34,755 nt of DNA from Blastocatellia bacterium (GCA_025054955.1 JANWZE010000031.1:102567-137321), one strand, 5' to 3'; counted from the first letter of the stretch, positions 9,294 through 16,983 are shown. The notes: a model not told the origin generated them from the sequence alone. Numbers and translations are program-made.

Positions 9294-10817
9294 TCACTGC
9301 CCTTTGGCCCTAGGGCCTACGAACTCATCGGCGCCGATGTCAAAACCAGCTCCGAAGGGGCGCCGGTCGCCGTCCACATCATCGGTCACGCCGGCATTCA
9401 CGCCTGCGTCTATGGCGGCTGAACCAGCTTGCAGATGGTGCGTGGCATCCAGCCGAGGATCGCCACGTAGCGGATTGACGGCCTCGAAGATTGGCATGCC
9501 GGCTTCAGCAGCGTGCAATACGCCGACGCGATTGGTCAGCGTGTTGATGTGCCGGATGCGGACCTCGCCGCTGACCTGATGCCCGACGAACGCGCTGCCA
9601 GCCGAGTCAATCAGCGTGTTGGTGAGCGTTGCTCTAGTCGGAGCTCCGCCCAGACGTAGCGCACTCAGCGCTGGTTGGGCAGCCCATGTTAGGTGAGCCA
9701 GGCGCAGCTCCATTTCACCAGAGAGGACATCAACATTGAACACTGCGCCAAAATCTCCAGGACTGAGCAGCGTGTTGGATGCTAACACAACGTTGGTCAT
9801 CTGTACGCTCGCTGCGCTGGTTCCTTGTTTAATCAAGCTAATAGCTGCGCCCTGACTGCGCGCCTGGTTCTGTCGCATGATCACGCGGTTCAGACGCAAG
9901 GCCGTTCCCTCGAACGTCAATCGGGCTTCCAGCGCACCGCCATCATCGCTCACCCTGTTGCCGGTGAAAGTCGAGTTCTCAATGGAGATTCCCTCATCCG
10001 GTTGGAAGATAGCCAACCCGCCGCCGTAGCTAGCAGCTTGATTCCTCTCAAAGCGACTATTGACGATGGCGACGCTGCTGCCGAAAACAATATTCAGTCC
10101 GCCCCCCGAACCACCGGAGCTTGGTGCTTGGTTGTCAGTGAAGGTCGTGTTTTCCACCCGACTGCCACCGATGAGCTCCCACAAATAGGCCCCGCCGCCG
10201 TCGCTAAAGATGCGCGTGCGACTGGCAATGTTGTTAGTGATCGTGCAGTCGCGTAGATGCAGCCTCACTCGAAAGGCAAACAACCCACCGCCGCAATCGC
10301 TACCGGTGCGCGAGCAGACCAAGCGGGCGACGCCGGGCGGATTGCCCAGTCCGCTATAGTCCCCATTGGTGATGGTGAAGCCGGCCACTGTTACCGTCTG
10401 GGTCCCATTACCCACAATCGAGATGCCGCGCCCTTGACGCTGCGCATCTATCACAGTGGGATTCTGCGTCGGGTTGGGTTGCGTCCAGTTGGTCGTGCTG
10501 TAGCCGCCTTGCAAAGTCAGGCTCTTCGTGATGAGCACAACCTGCCTGAAGCTGTTGCCACCGACCGTCGCCGTGGCCACTCCCGTGTAGGTTCCCGCGG
10601 CCACGCGAATCTCGTCGCCTTCGGCAGCCGCGTTCACAGCCGCTTGAATCGTGCTGAAGCAGGGAGATTGTCCACCGCAGGTTGGGTCTGTGGCCGAAAC
10701 GTACAAAACCCCAGGATGAGCGCCCGTCGCAGAGACACGCCAGGCCTCCACTGGCATGAACGCCAATCCTAGTGCGAATCCTGAGAGAGTCATGATCAGC
10801 CAGTGATTACCCTTCAT
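9294..10817 (-). CDS. Exported right-handed beta-helix protein with choice-of-anchor Q C-terminus
   Basis: 507 residues; AAAAGGAGG lies 4-5 nt before the ATG. A signal peptide is present (hydrophobic 7-22, cleavage probably after VEA). Residues about 35-120 are the entry cap typical of polymorphic-outer-membrane-like proteins (STIQAAVNAAAEGDEIRVAAGTY). From about 120 to 400 there are repeated short strands and Asn ladders (ITNGD, TITNN, NSTFTGNRVSDDGGALEA) that form a parallel beta-helix. The end (SAAIDAGVNAG, DVDGDRRPFGAGFDIGADEF) is the choice-of-anchor Q signature. Its start lies 36 nt after the stop of the metallo-hydrolase gene on the same strand, so the two may be co-transcribed. Such proteins are secreted or surface bound; enzymatic activity cannot be claimed. 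Confidence 0.87.
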   Translation of the reverse strand: MKGNHWLIMTLSGFALGLAFMPVEAWRVSATGAHPGVLYVSATDPTCGGQSPCFSTIQAAVNAAAEGDEIRVAAGTYTGVATATVGGNSFRQVVLITKSLTLQGGYSTTNWTQPNPTQNPTVIDAQRQGRGISIVGNGTQTVTVAGFTITNGDYSGLGNPPGVARLVCSRTGSDCGGGLFAFRVRLHLRDCTITNNIASRTRIFSDGGGAYLWELIGGSRVENTTFTDNQAPSSGGSGGGLNIVFGSSVAIVNSRFERNQAASYGGGLAIFQPDEGISIENSTFTGNRVSDDGGALEARLTFEGTALRLNRVIMRQNQARSQGAAISLIKQGTSAASVQMTNVVLASNTLLSPGDFGAVFNVDVLSGEMELRLAHLTWAAQPALSALRLGGAPTRATLTNTLIDSAGSAFVGHQVSGEVRIRHINTLTNRVGVLHAAEAGMPIFEAVNPLRGDPRLDATHHLQAGSAAIDAGVNAGVTDDVDGDRRPFGAGFDIGADEFVGPRAKGQ

Positions 10818-10853
10818 CGCTCCTCCTTTTCTTGTTGGTTTGCCCGACGTGAG

Positions 10854-11615
10854 CTAGATATCGAGGCTCAATCCGTCATAGGCAATGATCACCGAGCCGG
10901 GGAATATTTTAGCAATCTCTGTTTTCACGTCCAGCGCATCCAGCTCCGGATACAAATGCGTCGCCACCAACCGCGCAACCTTGGCGCGTCGGGCCAACTG
11001 GGCTACTTCAGGGATGGACATGTGTCTGACGTCCGCGCGCGGCTTGGCGAACGAACACTCGGCGATGAGCAGGTCCAAGTGGTGAAAGAACTCGGCCAGG
11101 TCATCAGCATAAGCCGTATCGCCCGTGTAGCCGACGCTCGTGCCGCGTTCGTCTACGCGCACAGCGAGGCTTTCGCTGGTGTGTGGCGTCTTGTGCAAGC
11201 GCATCCAGTGGCCAGGCAGCAGAACATATTCACGCCCCGGCTCCACGTCTTCAATTTCAACGGGGAATCGGAGCGTCAGTAATTCGTAGCCAACGGCTTC
11301 TTCCCACATCTTGAGCAGACGCGCCGTGCCGACGGGGCCCATGATGCGCAACGGTGCAGTGCGTTGCTCGACACCTGGACTATGCTTGAGCGCAAACAGC
11401 AAGGCAGGCAATTCGGCGATGTGGTCAAGATGAAAGTGAGTCAAAAACACGTGTGTGATGTTGACCCAATCAAGTCCGTAGCGCGGCATGGCGTGCAGCA
11501 CGCCGGCGCCGCAATCCAGCAGCAGCCGCAGCTCATCCGTTTGCACCCAAAACCCGGCTGAATTGCGCGCCCGGTGCGGCACGCTCGTACCCGAACCTAA
11601 CACCACGATTCTCAT
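10854..11615 (-). CDS. Metallo-beta-lactamase-fold hydrolase, RNase Z-like branch
   Basis: 253 residues from the ATG at 11615, chosen because GAGG precedes it and the fold begins directly with MRIVVLGSGTSVP; a TTG-started extension to 11660 has no support. The zinc motif THFHLDH is present (His60, His62, Asp64, His65), with a later His in HTPHTSESL, the metal-bridging Asp in GYTGDTAY and a final His in ATHLYPE. The GSGTSVP opening, the ARNSAGFWV segment and the HTSESLAVRV block are typical of the RNase Z/arylsulfatase-like subgroup. It lacks the long exosite arm of true tRNase Z as far as I can see, so the substrate (a tRNA 3' end, a cyclic phosphate or a small ester) is open. No signal peptide: cytoplasmic. 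The beta-helix gene follows after 36 nt. Confidence 0.87.
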   Translation of the reverse strand: MRIVVLGSGTSVPHRARNSAGFWVQTDELRLLLDCGAGVLHAMPRYGLDWVNITHVFLTHFHLDHIAELPALLFALKHSPGVEQRTAPLRIMGPVGTARLLKMWEEAVGYELLTLRFPVEIEDVEPGREYVLLPGHWMRLHKTPHTSESLAVRVDERGTSVGYTGDTAYADDLAEFFHHLDLLIAECSFAKPRADVRHMSIPEVAQLARRAKVARLVATHLYPELDALDVKTEIAKIFPGSVIIAYDGLSLDI

Positions 11616-11690
11616 ATCCTCGTCGGCGATGATTGTGCCTAATCGGGAAACTGATGGCAAGCAGTCAGCTCGAATGAATAGAGGGTTTTC

Positions 11691-11730
11691 TGCTCAAAAG
11701 ACGCTCCGGCTCAGAAAAAATTTTTTGTTT
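11691..11730. repeat. 40-bp A/T-centred motif, copy 1
   Basis: Starts TGCTCAA and, 18 nt later, contains a 20-bp stretch built on the palindrome AAAAAATTTTTT that is identical to 12839-12858. It lies about 75-115 nt upstream of the metallo-hydrolase start on the minus strand. It could be a regulatory site or a dispersed repeat. Confidence 0.65.
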
Positions 11731-11910
11731 TCGGCGTCATGGCGAGTGCGCAGAACATAAGCCACGTTCATGAAGCCAAGAAGCATGGTAGGAACTGAAC
11801 CGACTGAGCGCGAATCTGCGATCGTTAGTCGGCATTTGGTATGAGCTTGCTACTGAAGCAATTTCATAGACTCTTGAGCACGTGGCACAGGCGTTCCCGC
11901 CGGTGCTCTA

Positions 11911-11952
11911 TTTTCATGCTTTGTGGCGTGCGCGGAGAATAAGGGCGATTCC
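11911..11952 (+). repeat. Dispersed repeat B, degenerate copy
   Basis: Reads TTTTCATGCTTTGTGGCGTG then CGCGGAGAATAAGGGCGATTCC, a diverged form of the unit seen at 16652-16698 and 16753-16833. It is preceded by GCGTTCCCGCCGGTGCT, the phrase also found at 16966-16982. Confidence 0.65.
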
Positions 11953-11978
11953 TCGGAAAATGATTACGGAGGGCAGCC

Positions 11979-12038
11979 ATGGAAAAGGCTCTTTGTGAGC
12001 TCTGTGACGGCGTTAGCTTCATTCATGCCTCGCCTTAA
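11979..12038 (+). CDS. Possible 19-residue small ORF (doubtful)
   Basis: ATG to TAA, 20 codons, with a GGAGGG ribosome site 5 nt upstream, which is unusually good for a chance frame. The peptide has an LCELCDG stretch (a CxxC pair) and no transmembrane segment. It sits in a repeat-bearing intergenic region and no homologue comes to mind, so it may well be noise. Confidence 0.18.
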   Translation: MEKALCELCDGVSFIHASP

Positions 12039-12090
12039 AATAGGTTTGTAGTCAGGCGATGCGTCGCCCTCTAATGCGCGATCAATGGCC

Positions 12091-12705
12091 CTACGCCGAA
12101 CGTTTCATCGAGCGTGGCATGCTGTTGCATTGCGAGTTGCCTAAAACAACCTTATTGCGCGTACACTTCAGCTTCCTTCTGAGCCGGCAAGCGCGGGTGT
12201 AGGAGGTTGCTGAAGAAAGACCACTGACGCTTAGCCTGCTCTGCCGCTCAGCGTGCTCAGCTAGAAGCAGCGAAAGGCACTGCTGCTCATCGGGACTGAG
12301 TCTTTGCCAGAGCCAGTGCATCACCAACTCGAATACTTTGGTCTCGTAAATCACATCCGGCCGTGACCTGTCTCCATCAGCGATTGAGAACTCGGCTTCA
12401 GATAATGGACTGAAGAGCTGCTGCGCGCGCGTGGTTCGGCGAATGTGATCACCAACCTTATGGTGGATCGTATGGCATAACCAACCTGAGAATTGGTGAG
12501 CCGGCAGGTGCTTCAATTTCTGTACAATGGTGAGGAGCACTTCTTGGGCGACATCTTCGGCATCTGCCTTGTTGCTGATGCGGCAGTTCACATAGTGGCA
12601 CACTACATGAGCCACCTCGCTCCAGAACAGCTCTATGGCTTGGGCGTCCCCCGTGCGGGCGGCTTCCAGGAGCAACTGTAAGTCTAGCCGTCCTCCTCGC
12701 GCCAT
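12091..12705 (-). CDS. ECF-type RNA polymerase sigma factor, divergent region 4
   Basis: 204 residues from the ATG at 12705, chosen for the GGGAGGAAGGGA ribosome site just upstream; the frame runs back to 12801 without added domains. Residues about 14-95 fit sigma region 2 (AARTGDAQAIELFW, then ADAEDVAQEVLLTIVQKL and FSGWLCHTIHHKVGDHIRR). Residues about 134-182 fit region 4 (LSPDEQQCLSLLLAEH, then TSYTRACRLRRKLK), but the helix that normally reads like EIAxxLG is replaced by ERQSRLSVSGL, so promoter reading may differ or be weakened. The last 22 residues are a basic tail. No anti-sigma factor is adjacent. The exported three-gene operon starts about 490 bp away in the opposite direction. Confidence 0.82.
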   Translation of the reverse strand: MARGGRLDLQLLLEAARTGDAQAIELFWSEVAHVVCHYVNCRISNKADAEDVAQEVLLTIVQKLKHLPAHQFSGWLCHTIHHKVGDHIRRTTRAQQLFSPLSEAEFSIADGDRSRPDVIYETKVFELVMHWLWQRLSPDEQQCLSLLLAEHAERQSRLSVSGLSSATSYTRACRLRRKLKCTRNKVVLGNSQCNSMPRSMKRSA

Positions 12706-13190
12706 ATCATCCCTTCCTCCCAAGCTGTCACTGTGGCAGCTTTGATCTGTGGTTTTCTCTTTTCCGGTGCCCGGACTTGCACCGACCGTAATAACCGCCA
12801 TAAATAAAAGACGGATTTTTTGCTCAATAATCCTTCAAGCTCAGAAAAAATTTTTTGTGTAAGATTTTTGCGTCTCGAGCAATAAATAAAGGTGGAGGGG
12901 AAAGAGCCCCTCAATCCTTAACGGGCATCAGGGTAGAGCAGACGCTGGAGGTGTTACATCGCGTGTTTAAGACCAACTCCACCACGGGCCGATTAGGGCG
13001 GAAGATGCGCCGAAAGAAGGTGACGGAGAACCACAGTTTACCGGTGCTCCATGAATCCCATTGTCCTCAGAGGGAAGCCTCCACAAAAGGCGTATTGAGG
13101 TCCGGAGGTGTGGTGTAGTTGAGACGAGGGTTCGCACACAACTGCGGAACTCTTTTGCGTTTAACTCTAACTTTGCTTGAAGGAGGAAAG
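12706..13190. other. Divergent intergenic region between sigma factor and exported operon
   Basis: 485 bp. It contains the second copy of the A/T-centred motif (12821-12860). From 12860 to 13180 I find no gene, no clear promoter pair and no repeat seen elsewhere. A plus-strand frame at 12855-13118 has no ribosome site and no recognisable product. The operon's first gene is preceded by a strong AGGAGGA site. Confidence 0.55.
12821..12860. repeat. 40-bp A/T-centred motif, copy 2
   Basis: TGCTCAA at 12821, then the 20-bp AAAAAATTTTTT-centred stretch at 12839-12858, identical to copy 1 and at the same 18-nt distance. It is upstream of the sigma-factor gene, as copy 1 is upstream of the metallo-hydrolase gene, in the same orientation. 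Confidence 0.65.
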
Positions 13191-14039
13191 ATGATGATAC
13201 AGAAACTACGCTTGCATGAGATACTCATCGCGTTTGTGATTTGCGCGTTTCTTATCAGTTCCTTACCCTTAGAGACCACGTCGGCTGGGATTGACGATGG
13301 CAACCCTAGAGAAGTGGGAGTTGAGTGGGTCAATAGCTACGGCGGCTGCGCCGGTAATCTAGGCAATTGCGATGATGATGCCGTCGGCTTCTATAATCGC
13401 CTGCGCTCAGCCGGCTGGACGGGCAATTTCAACTGGGGGGATAGTAACGCCTGGGAGGAAGACTTCAAGAAGGTCGCGCTCGGCGGCACTGACGCGACCT
13501 TTATTGACACGGTGGACTTCGCCTACTCCTGCGGTCATGGCTGGGAGTACGGGATGGTTTACAATAGTAGTAGTGGCACGCGAGACGACTGCTATCTTGA
13601 GTTCGCTCCCTGGAAGGCACGGGAGCCGCAGTGGGGCGATCTCGATCTGGATTGGATCGTCCTGGATCACTGCCTGACACTGGCTTACAACAACGGCGAG
13701 GTCTTCTCGAAGATGCATCCCTCCTGGAGTGACAATTCGCAGAATGTCATGAGTGGAGTTCACATGATCCTGGGATTCGATACGATCGCCTACGACACGG
13801 GCGTGCGAGGACCCTACTTCGCCAGCTTGCTGGTGGGAGATTATTTCTGGCTCTTCTGGAGACAACTCAAGATTCGGGAGGCCTGGTACTACGCCACCAT
13901 CTGGTCGGAGCCCTCAACGACCCGAGGCGCTTATTTGGGCCAAGGGACTACCAGTGAGGATTTCCTGCCGGGCATCGGTGGACAGGGACCCGATCCCGCC
14001 GTGAATGCGCCTCTCTATTACTCCAGGTGGACAAACTAG
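13191..14039 (+). CDS. Exported DUF6345-type protein, putative caspase-like (clan CD) peptidase
   Basis: 282 residues from the ATG at 13191, which follows AGGAGGA; a frame extending to 13119 lacks a ribosome site. Signal peptide about 1-33. The mature start (EVGVEWVNSYGGC, then NCDDDAVGFYNRL and GWTGNFNWG) is what I recall of the DUF6345 family. Two motifs stand out. His116 is in YSCGHG, after a hydrophobic strand. Cys161 is at the end of a second strand (DWIVLDHC). This His-Gly / strand-Cys order and spacing is the catalytic layout of clan CD peptidases (caspases, gingipains, legumain). Later blocks (GVHMILGFDTIAYDT, REAWYYATI) are also family-like. Peptidase activity is an inference. It is the first gene of a three-gene operon; the next, 17 nt on, looks like a propeptide-type protein. 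Confidence 0.78.
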   Translation: MMIQKLRLHEILIAFVICAFLISSLPLETTSAGIDDGNPREVGVEWVNSYGGCAGNLGNCDDDAVGFYNRLRSAGWTGNFNWGDSNAWEEDFKKVALGGTDATFIDTVDFAYSCGHGWEYGMVYNSSSGTRDDCYLEFAPWKAREPQWGDLDLDWIVLDHCLTLAYNNGEVFSKMHPSWSDNSQNVMSGVHMILGFDTIAYDTGVRGPYFASLLVGDYFWLFWRQLKIREAWYYATIWSEPSTTRGAYLGQGTTSEDFLPGIGGQGPDPAVNAPLYYSRWTN

Positions 14040-14056
14040 GCAAGGAGGAAACGACA

Positions 14057-15040
14057 ATGGCAAAAGCAACTAGAATATTACTGCTCACGGTCATGTTAAC
14101 GGGAATCAGCTTTGCCCTCATCCATGCTGGCACACCCGCTGCACAGGGCGGCCCGCCAGAATTTGTGCTGGAAACCACGAGGCCCAGCGTTGGTCGGAAG
14201 GTGAAGATGTATAAGACCAGGACGGTGAATGCGGCGGCCGAGGCCACCCGATTGCGAGCCAGCATGGGGCTGAGAGGTCAAGTGCGGTCGGCCAACCAAG
14301 GCGTCAGCATCAATGATGGGGATAGAATCCTTGGCGTTTTCGAAGGCAGCGGCGCTGTCGTCTTTGCGGATCGCGGAAAGCTCTTCAGCACGGTCGCAGG
14401 ACAAAGTTTGCCCAACCGTGGCCAGGCTATGAATATCGCTCGCGATTTCTTCAGCAGGCATGGGCTGTTGCCAAAAGAAGCTCAAATTCTCGATGTGTCC
14501 GAAACGCGAACCGCCACCGTGACTGGCCCGAATGCCACTCCCTCGGAGGTGGTCAATAACCTCGTTGTCCATTTCAACTTCAAGATTGAGGGCCAAGAAG
14601 TCGTTGGCCCAGGAGCTAAAATGTCCGTCACTATTGGAGCCAATGGAGAGGTCATCGGCGCCTATCGAGCCTGGAGAGACATCGAGTCAGAGGTGGAGGT
14701 GGACGCTGGCACACCCGATAGAGCACTGAGTAAATTCATTGAGATCAGCCGGGCGAGTCCGCCCAACCTGTTCAAGACGGCGACGCTGAAACCGGTCAAC
14801 AAGGTCAGGATTCGACATTTTCAGGTGGGATACATGCTCGCCCCTGGACCGGAAGGCTCCCGAAACACCCTCGAACCCGTGTACGTCTTCCGAGGGAAAC
14901 TGGAGGGTCACCGTGAGCCGGACGAAGTTCAAGGTAATAGAAGCAAAGGCGCCATTGATGACTTTGAATTCTGGCTGCCGGTGGAAGCACGAGCCCTGGA
15001 AGCCGTGTCTGTGAAAAATCCTCAGCCACCTATGAGGTAA
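14057..15040 (+). CDS. Exported PepSY/propeptide-like protein
   Basis: 327 residues; the ATG follows AAGGAGGAAA, and a frame from 14027 overlapping the previous gene is less likely. Signal peptide about 1-29. Residues about 85-135 (a hydrophobic strand, then NRGQAMNIARDFFSRHGLLP) and 165-210 (NLVVHFNFKIEGQEVVGPG, MSVTIGANGEVIGAYRAW) have the strand-helix-strand layout of FTP/PepSY propeptide domains, which keep secreted proteases inactive or help them fold. The third part (about 215-327) repeats the style (ALSKFIEI, PVYVFRGKLEG). There is no catalytic motif. It directly follows the putative peptidase, so I infer an inhibitor, chaperone or separate propeptide acting in trans. The family assignment rests on pattern only. 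Confidence 0.6.
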   Translation: MAKATRILLLTVMLTGISFALIHAGTPAAQGGPPEFVLETTRPSVGRKVKMYKTRTVNAAAEATRLRASMGLRGQVRSANQGVSINDGDRILGVFEGSGAVVFADRGKLFSTVAGQSLPNRGQAMNIARDFFSRHGLLPKEAQILDVSETRTATVTGPNATPSEVVNNLVVHFNFKIEGQEVVGPGAKMSVTIGANGEVIGAYRAWRDIESEVEVDAGTPDRALSKFIEISRASPPNLFKTATLKPVNKVRIRHFQVGYMLAPGPEGSRNTLEPVYVFRGKLEGHREPDEVQGNRSKGAIDDFEFWLPVEARALEAVSVKNPQPPMR

Positions 15041-15102
15041 GCCGTTTATCGAACAACTCCCCACCGTGGAGATCAACCTCATGGTGGAAAGTTGGATGAC
15101 TT

Positions 15103-16182
15103 ATGGTACATAGGAAAGCCTCGGTCGTGATTCTCCTGCCTCTGCTGCTTGCTGGGGGAGGATTCCTTCTCTCTCTTCCATGCTCAGCCACGAGCGACAT
15201 TGTTTGGAAGGCGCGAGACAGCCCGCATCTCATCAGGCAAGACTTCACGGTGCGAAGCGGGGATAGACTGACCATAGAGCCAGGCAGTGTTGTGATGGCA
15301 GCGGCAGGGGCGGGGCTCATCGTCGAGGGAGTATTGAGGGCCCATCGGGTGACGTTCACCGCCCTCGCCGGTGAGTGGAAAGGCATCGTCTTGAAGAATC
15401 CAGACAACAAAGAGAGATCATTGATCAAGCACTGTTTGATTGAAAAAGCGCAGACCGCGATACTGATCACGAGTTCTTCTCCGGATGTCATCAACAACAC
15501 TATAAGAAAAAATCAATATGGCCTCATCACCGAGAGGACAGGAGCCTCGCCCAACATCGTCAATAACCTCATTACCGAGAATCAACACATCGGCGTCGGC
15601 TGTTTTCCTAATTCGCTGGCGCATGTGACCGGTAACACGATCACAAAAAATCGCGCTGGTGTCAAAATGGGGTGGTCCTCATCGCTCATTGCTCGGAACA
15701 ACATCATGGACAACGAGCTGGGCATTGACATGAACTTCTCTTCTCCTCACGTCGTTGAGAATGCCATAACGAACAATTCGATTGCCATACAGAGCCAGCA
15801 AGAGTCAGCGCCTCTTGTCTTGGAGAACGTCATCCTCAGCAATGGAGTGAACCTGAGGAACACAGATCTCAACATCACGGTTGTCGCGCAATATAATTGG
15901 TGGGGGACAACCGATCAAGCGCAAATTACCCGAACCCTGGAGGGTAAAATCCTTATCTTGCCTTTTCTCAGCCAGCCTCCAGAGTGGTTTAACCCCGGTC
16001 CTGGTCTTCGAGAAGCCAACAAGATCAACAGGCGATCCAAGAAGTCATATCGAAGATCAGGGCCAGCGGCCGATCAATCACGGTTTAGAGACCGCGCTTA
16101 TATGAGTTGGCTAGACGGATGGCATAAATTCTGGCACCGCCAGCCCCAGAGGGCCACAGGTAATAGCCTAGGGCAGAGCTGA
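15103..16182 (+). CDS. Exported NosD-like right-handed beta-helix protein
   Basis: 359 residues with a signal peptide (VVILLPLLLAGGGFLLSLP, cleavage near CSA). Residues about 45-90 form the cap typical of these proteins (DRLTIEPGSVVMAAAGAGLIVEG). Then come about eight turns with Asn ladders (DVINNTIRKNQYG, NIVNNLITENQHIG, HVTGNTITKNRAG, NIMDNELGIDM), as in NosD/parallel beta-helix proteins, and a NWWG motif near 267 that commonly closes such helices. The last 60 residues are basic and low in structure. The ribosome site is weak (GGTGGAAAG about 14 nt upstream). It lies 62 nt after the propeptide-like gene and is probably the third gene of that operon. Copper or sugar binding cannot be claimed. 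Confidence 0.8.
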   Translation: MVHRKASVVILLPLLLAGGGFLLSLPCSATSDIVWKARDSPHLIRQDFTVRSGDRLTIEPGSVVMAAAGAGLIVEGVLRAHRVTFTALAGEWKGIVLKNPDNKERSLIKHCLIEKAQTAILITSSSPDVINNTIRKNQYGLITERTGASPNIVNNLITENQHIGVGCFPNSLAHVTGNTITKNRAGVKMGWSSSLIARNNIMDNELGIDMNFSSPHVVENAITNNSIAIQSQQESAPLVLENVILSNGVNLRNTDLNITVVAQYNWWGTTDQAQITRTLEGKILILPFLSQPPEWFNPGPGLREANKINRRSKKSYRRSGPAADQSRFRDRAYMSWLDGWHKFWHRQPQRATGNSLGQS

Positions 16183-16282
16183 CAGCCGCCCTGCGAACCA
16201 CGCCCCCAAAGTGAGTGAGCCCCGGCAGCGGTGGGTGACCACGTTGCTACATGTGTAACGTTTGGAACGGAAGACGTCCAAG

Positions 16283-16509
16283 GTCAGCTTGCGCCGGAGG
16301 CGCGAACAGCAGGTAGCCAGATGTGCAACGTCTGGAACAGCAGACCAAACAATCGTGGCGCGTTGGAGACGCGCCAAGAGATGGGTGTTCGCGGCGAGCG
16401 GTTCACTTGCATGAGCGACCCCATGGGAGCACTGCTGGCGCCTCCCCAAGGCGCCTTGGGGATTGGGGGATGATGTCTGCCCCAGACGTTTCACGTCGGG
16501 CTACCCTCT
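16283..16509 (+). repeat. Dispersed intergenic repeat A, copy 2
   Basis: About 227 bp, inverted relative to 1890-2112. Shared landmarks in order: TCAGCTTGCGCCGGAGGCGC, GGTAGCCAGA, GTGCAACGTCTGGAACAGC, GCGCCAAGA-ATGGG-GTTCGCGG, ACCCATGGGAG, CTGCTGGCGCCTC, GGGATTGGGG, CCCAGACGTTTCA and GGCTACCCTCT. The spurious proteins read through both copies are also alike, simply because the DNA is. Confidence 0.8.
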
Positions 16510-16549
16510 GGCGGCGTCTAACGACGCCGCGTCCCGAGATCGCTCCTGT

Positions 16550-16651
16550 ATAGCGGTTTTCAAATGCCTTTACCCGGGGAGCGCCCGCCTTGCGGGCTAA
16601 TGGACGCTGGAGTGTGCGCTGCCAGGGTAGATTGATTCGCAAACCGCTCTA
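16550..16651. repeat. Repeat C with flanking inverted arms, copy 2
   Basis: Begins TATAGCGGTTTTCAAATG and ends GATTCGCAAACCGCTCTA: the two ends are imperfect inverted repeats. Inside are GGGAGCGCCCGC and, at 16604-16651, the segment matching 9049-9097. The terminal inverted arms suggest a small non-autonomous element or a structured RNA-like unit. Confidence 0.65.
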
Positions 16652-16698
16652 AAAATTTCATGGTTCGTGGCGAGCGCGGAGCTGATGGGCGATTCCTG
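16652..16698 (+). repeat. Dispersed repeat B, copy adjacent to repeat C
   Basis: TTTCATGGTTCGTGGCGAGC then GCGGAGCTGATGGGCGATTCC. The core is identical to the copy at 16803-16833. Confidence 0.75.
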
Positions 16699-16752
16699 AC
16701 TTTATCTTGGAGTGCGCCGGCAGAGCGAAGCGGCGACGGCGCTTTCTCCTTC

Positions 16753-16833
16753 GAAAAATAGCCCACGAAACCCACGAACCTCACCAAAGAATTGTATTTC
16801 GTTCGTGGCGAGCGCGGAGCTGATGGGCGATTC
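16753..16833 (+). repeat. Dispersed repeat B, long copy
   Basis: Starts GAAAAATAGCCCACGAAAC, continues CCACGAACCTCACCAAAGAA and TTGTATTTCGTTCGTGG, and ends with the GAGCTGATGGGCGATTCC core. The same order is found, inverted, at 27836-27942. Confidence 0.8.
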
Positions 16834-16842
16834 CTGTGAAAA

Positions 16843-16983
16843 TCGCTGGGAGCACGCGCCTGCGGGGCGTGCCCGCTTCAGCCCACTTGCACGCGGGCGC
16901 TCCCAAGTTTTCGTGCTTCGTGGCGTGCAATTGCCTAGGGACGATTCCTTGAGGATGTGGCGCAGGCGTTCCCGCCGGTGCTA
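16843..16983 (+). repeat. GC-rich stem plus degenerate repeat B
   Basis: GGGAGCACGCGCC near 16848 and GCGGGCGCTCCC near 16893-16904 bracket GGGGCGTGCCCGC. A weakened repeat B follows (TTTTCGTGCTTCGTGGCGTGC, ACGATTCC), then GCAGGCGTTCCCGCCGGTGC, which also occurs next to the copy near 11887-11907. Confidence 0.6.

Larger units (their letters stand above)
11616..12090. other. Intergenic region with a shared A/T motif and repeat B
   Basis: 475 bp between two minus-strand genes. It holds an A/T motif shared with 12821-12860, one repeat B copy and one doubtful tiny reading frame. The sequence GTAGTCAGGCGATGCGTCGCC at 12050-12070 contains the short inverted motif GGCGATGCGTCGCC. I see no convincing gene. 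Confidence 0.6.

Noticed and set aside
8974-9579. 201-codon plus-strand frame
   Set aside because: Crosses repeat C and then lies antisense to the beta-helix gene; composition is unlike a protein and no ribosome site is seen.
12855-13118. 87-codon plus-strand frame before the peptidase operon
   Set aside because: GTG start without a ribosome site, no recognisable domain, low-quality composition.
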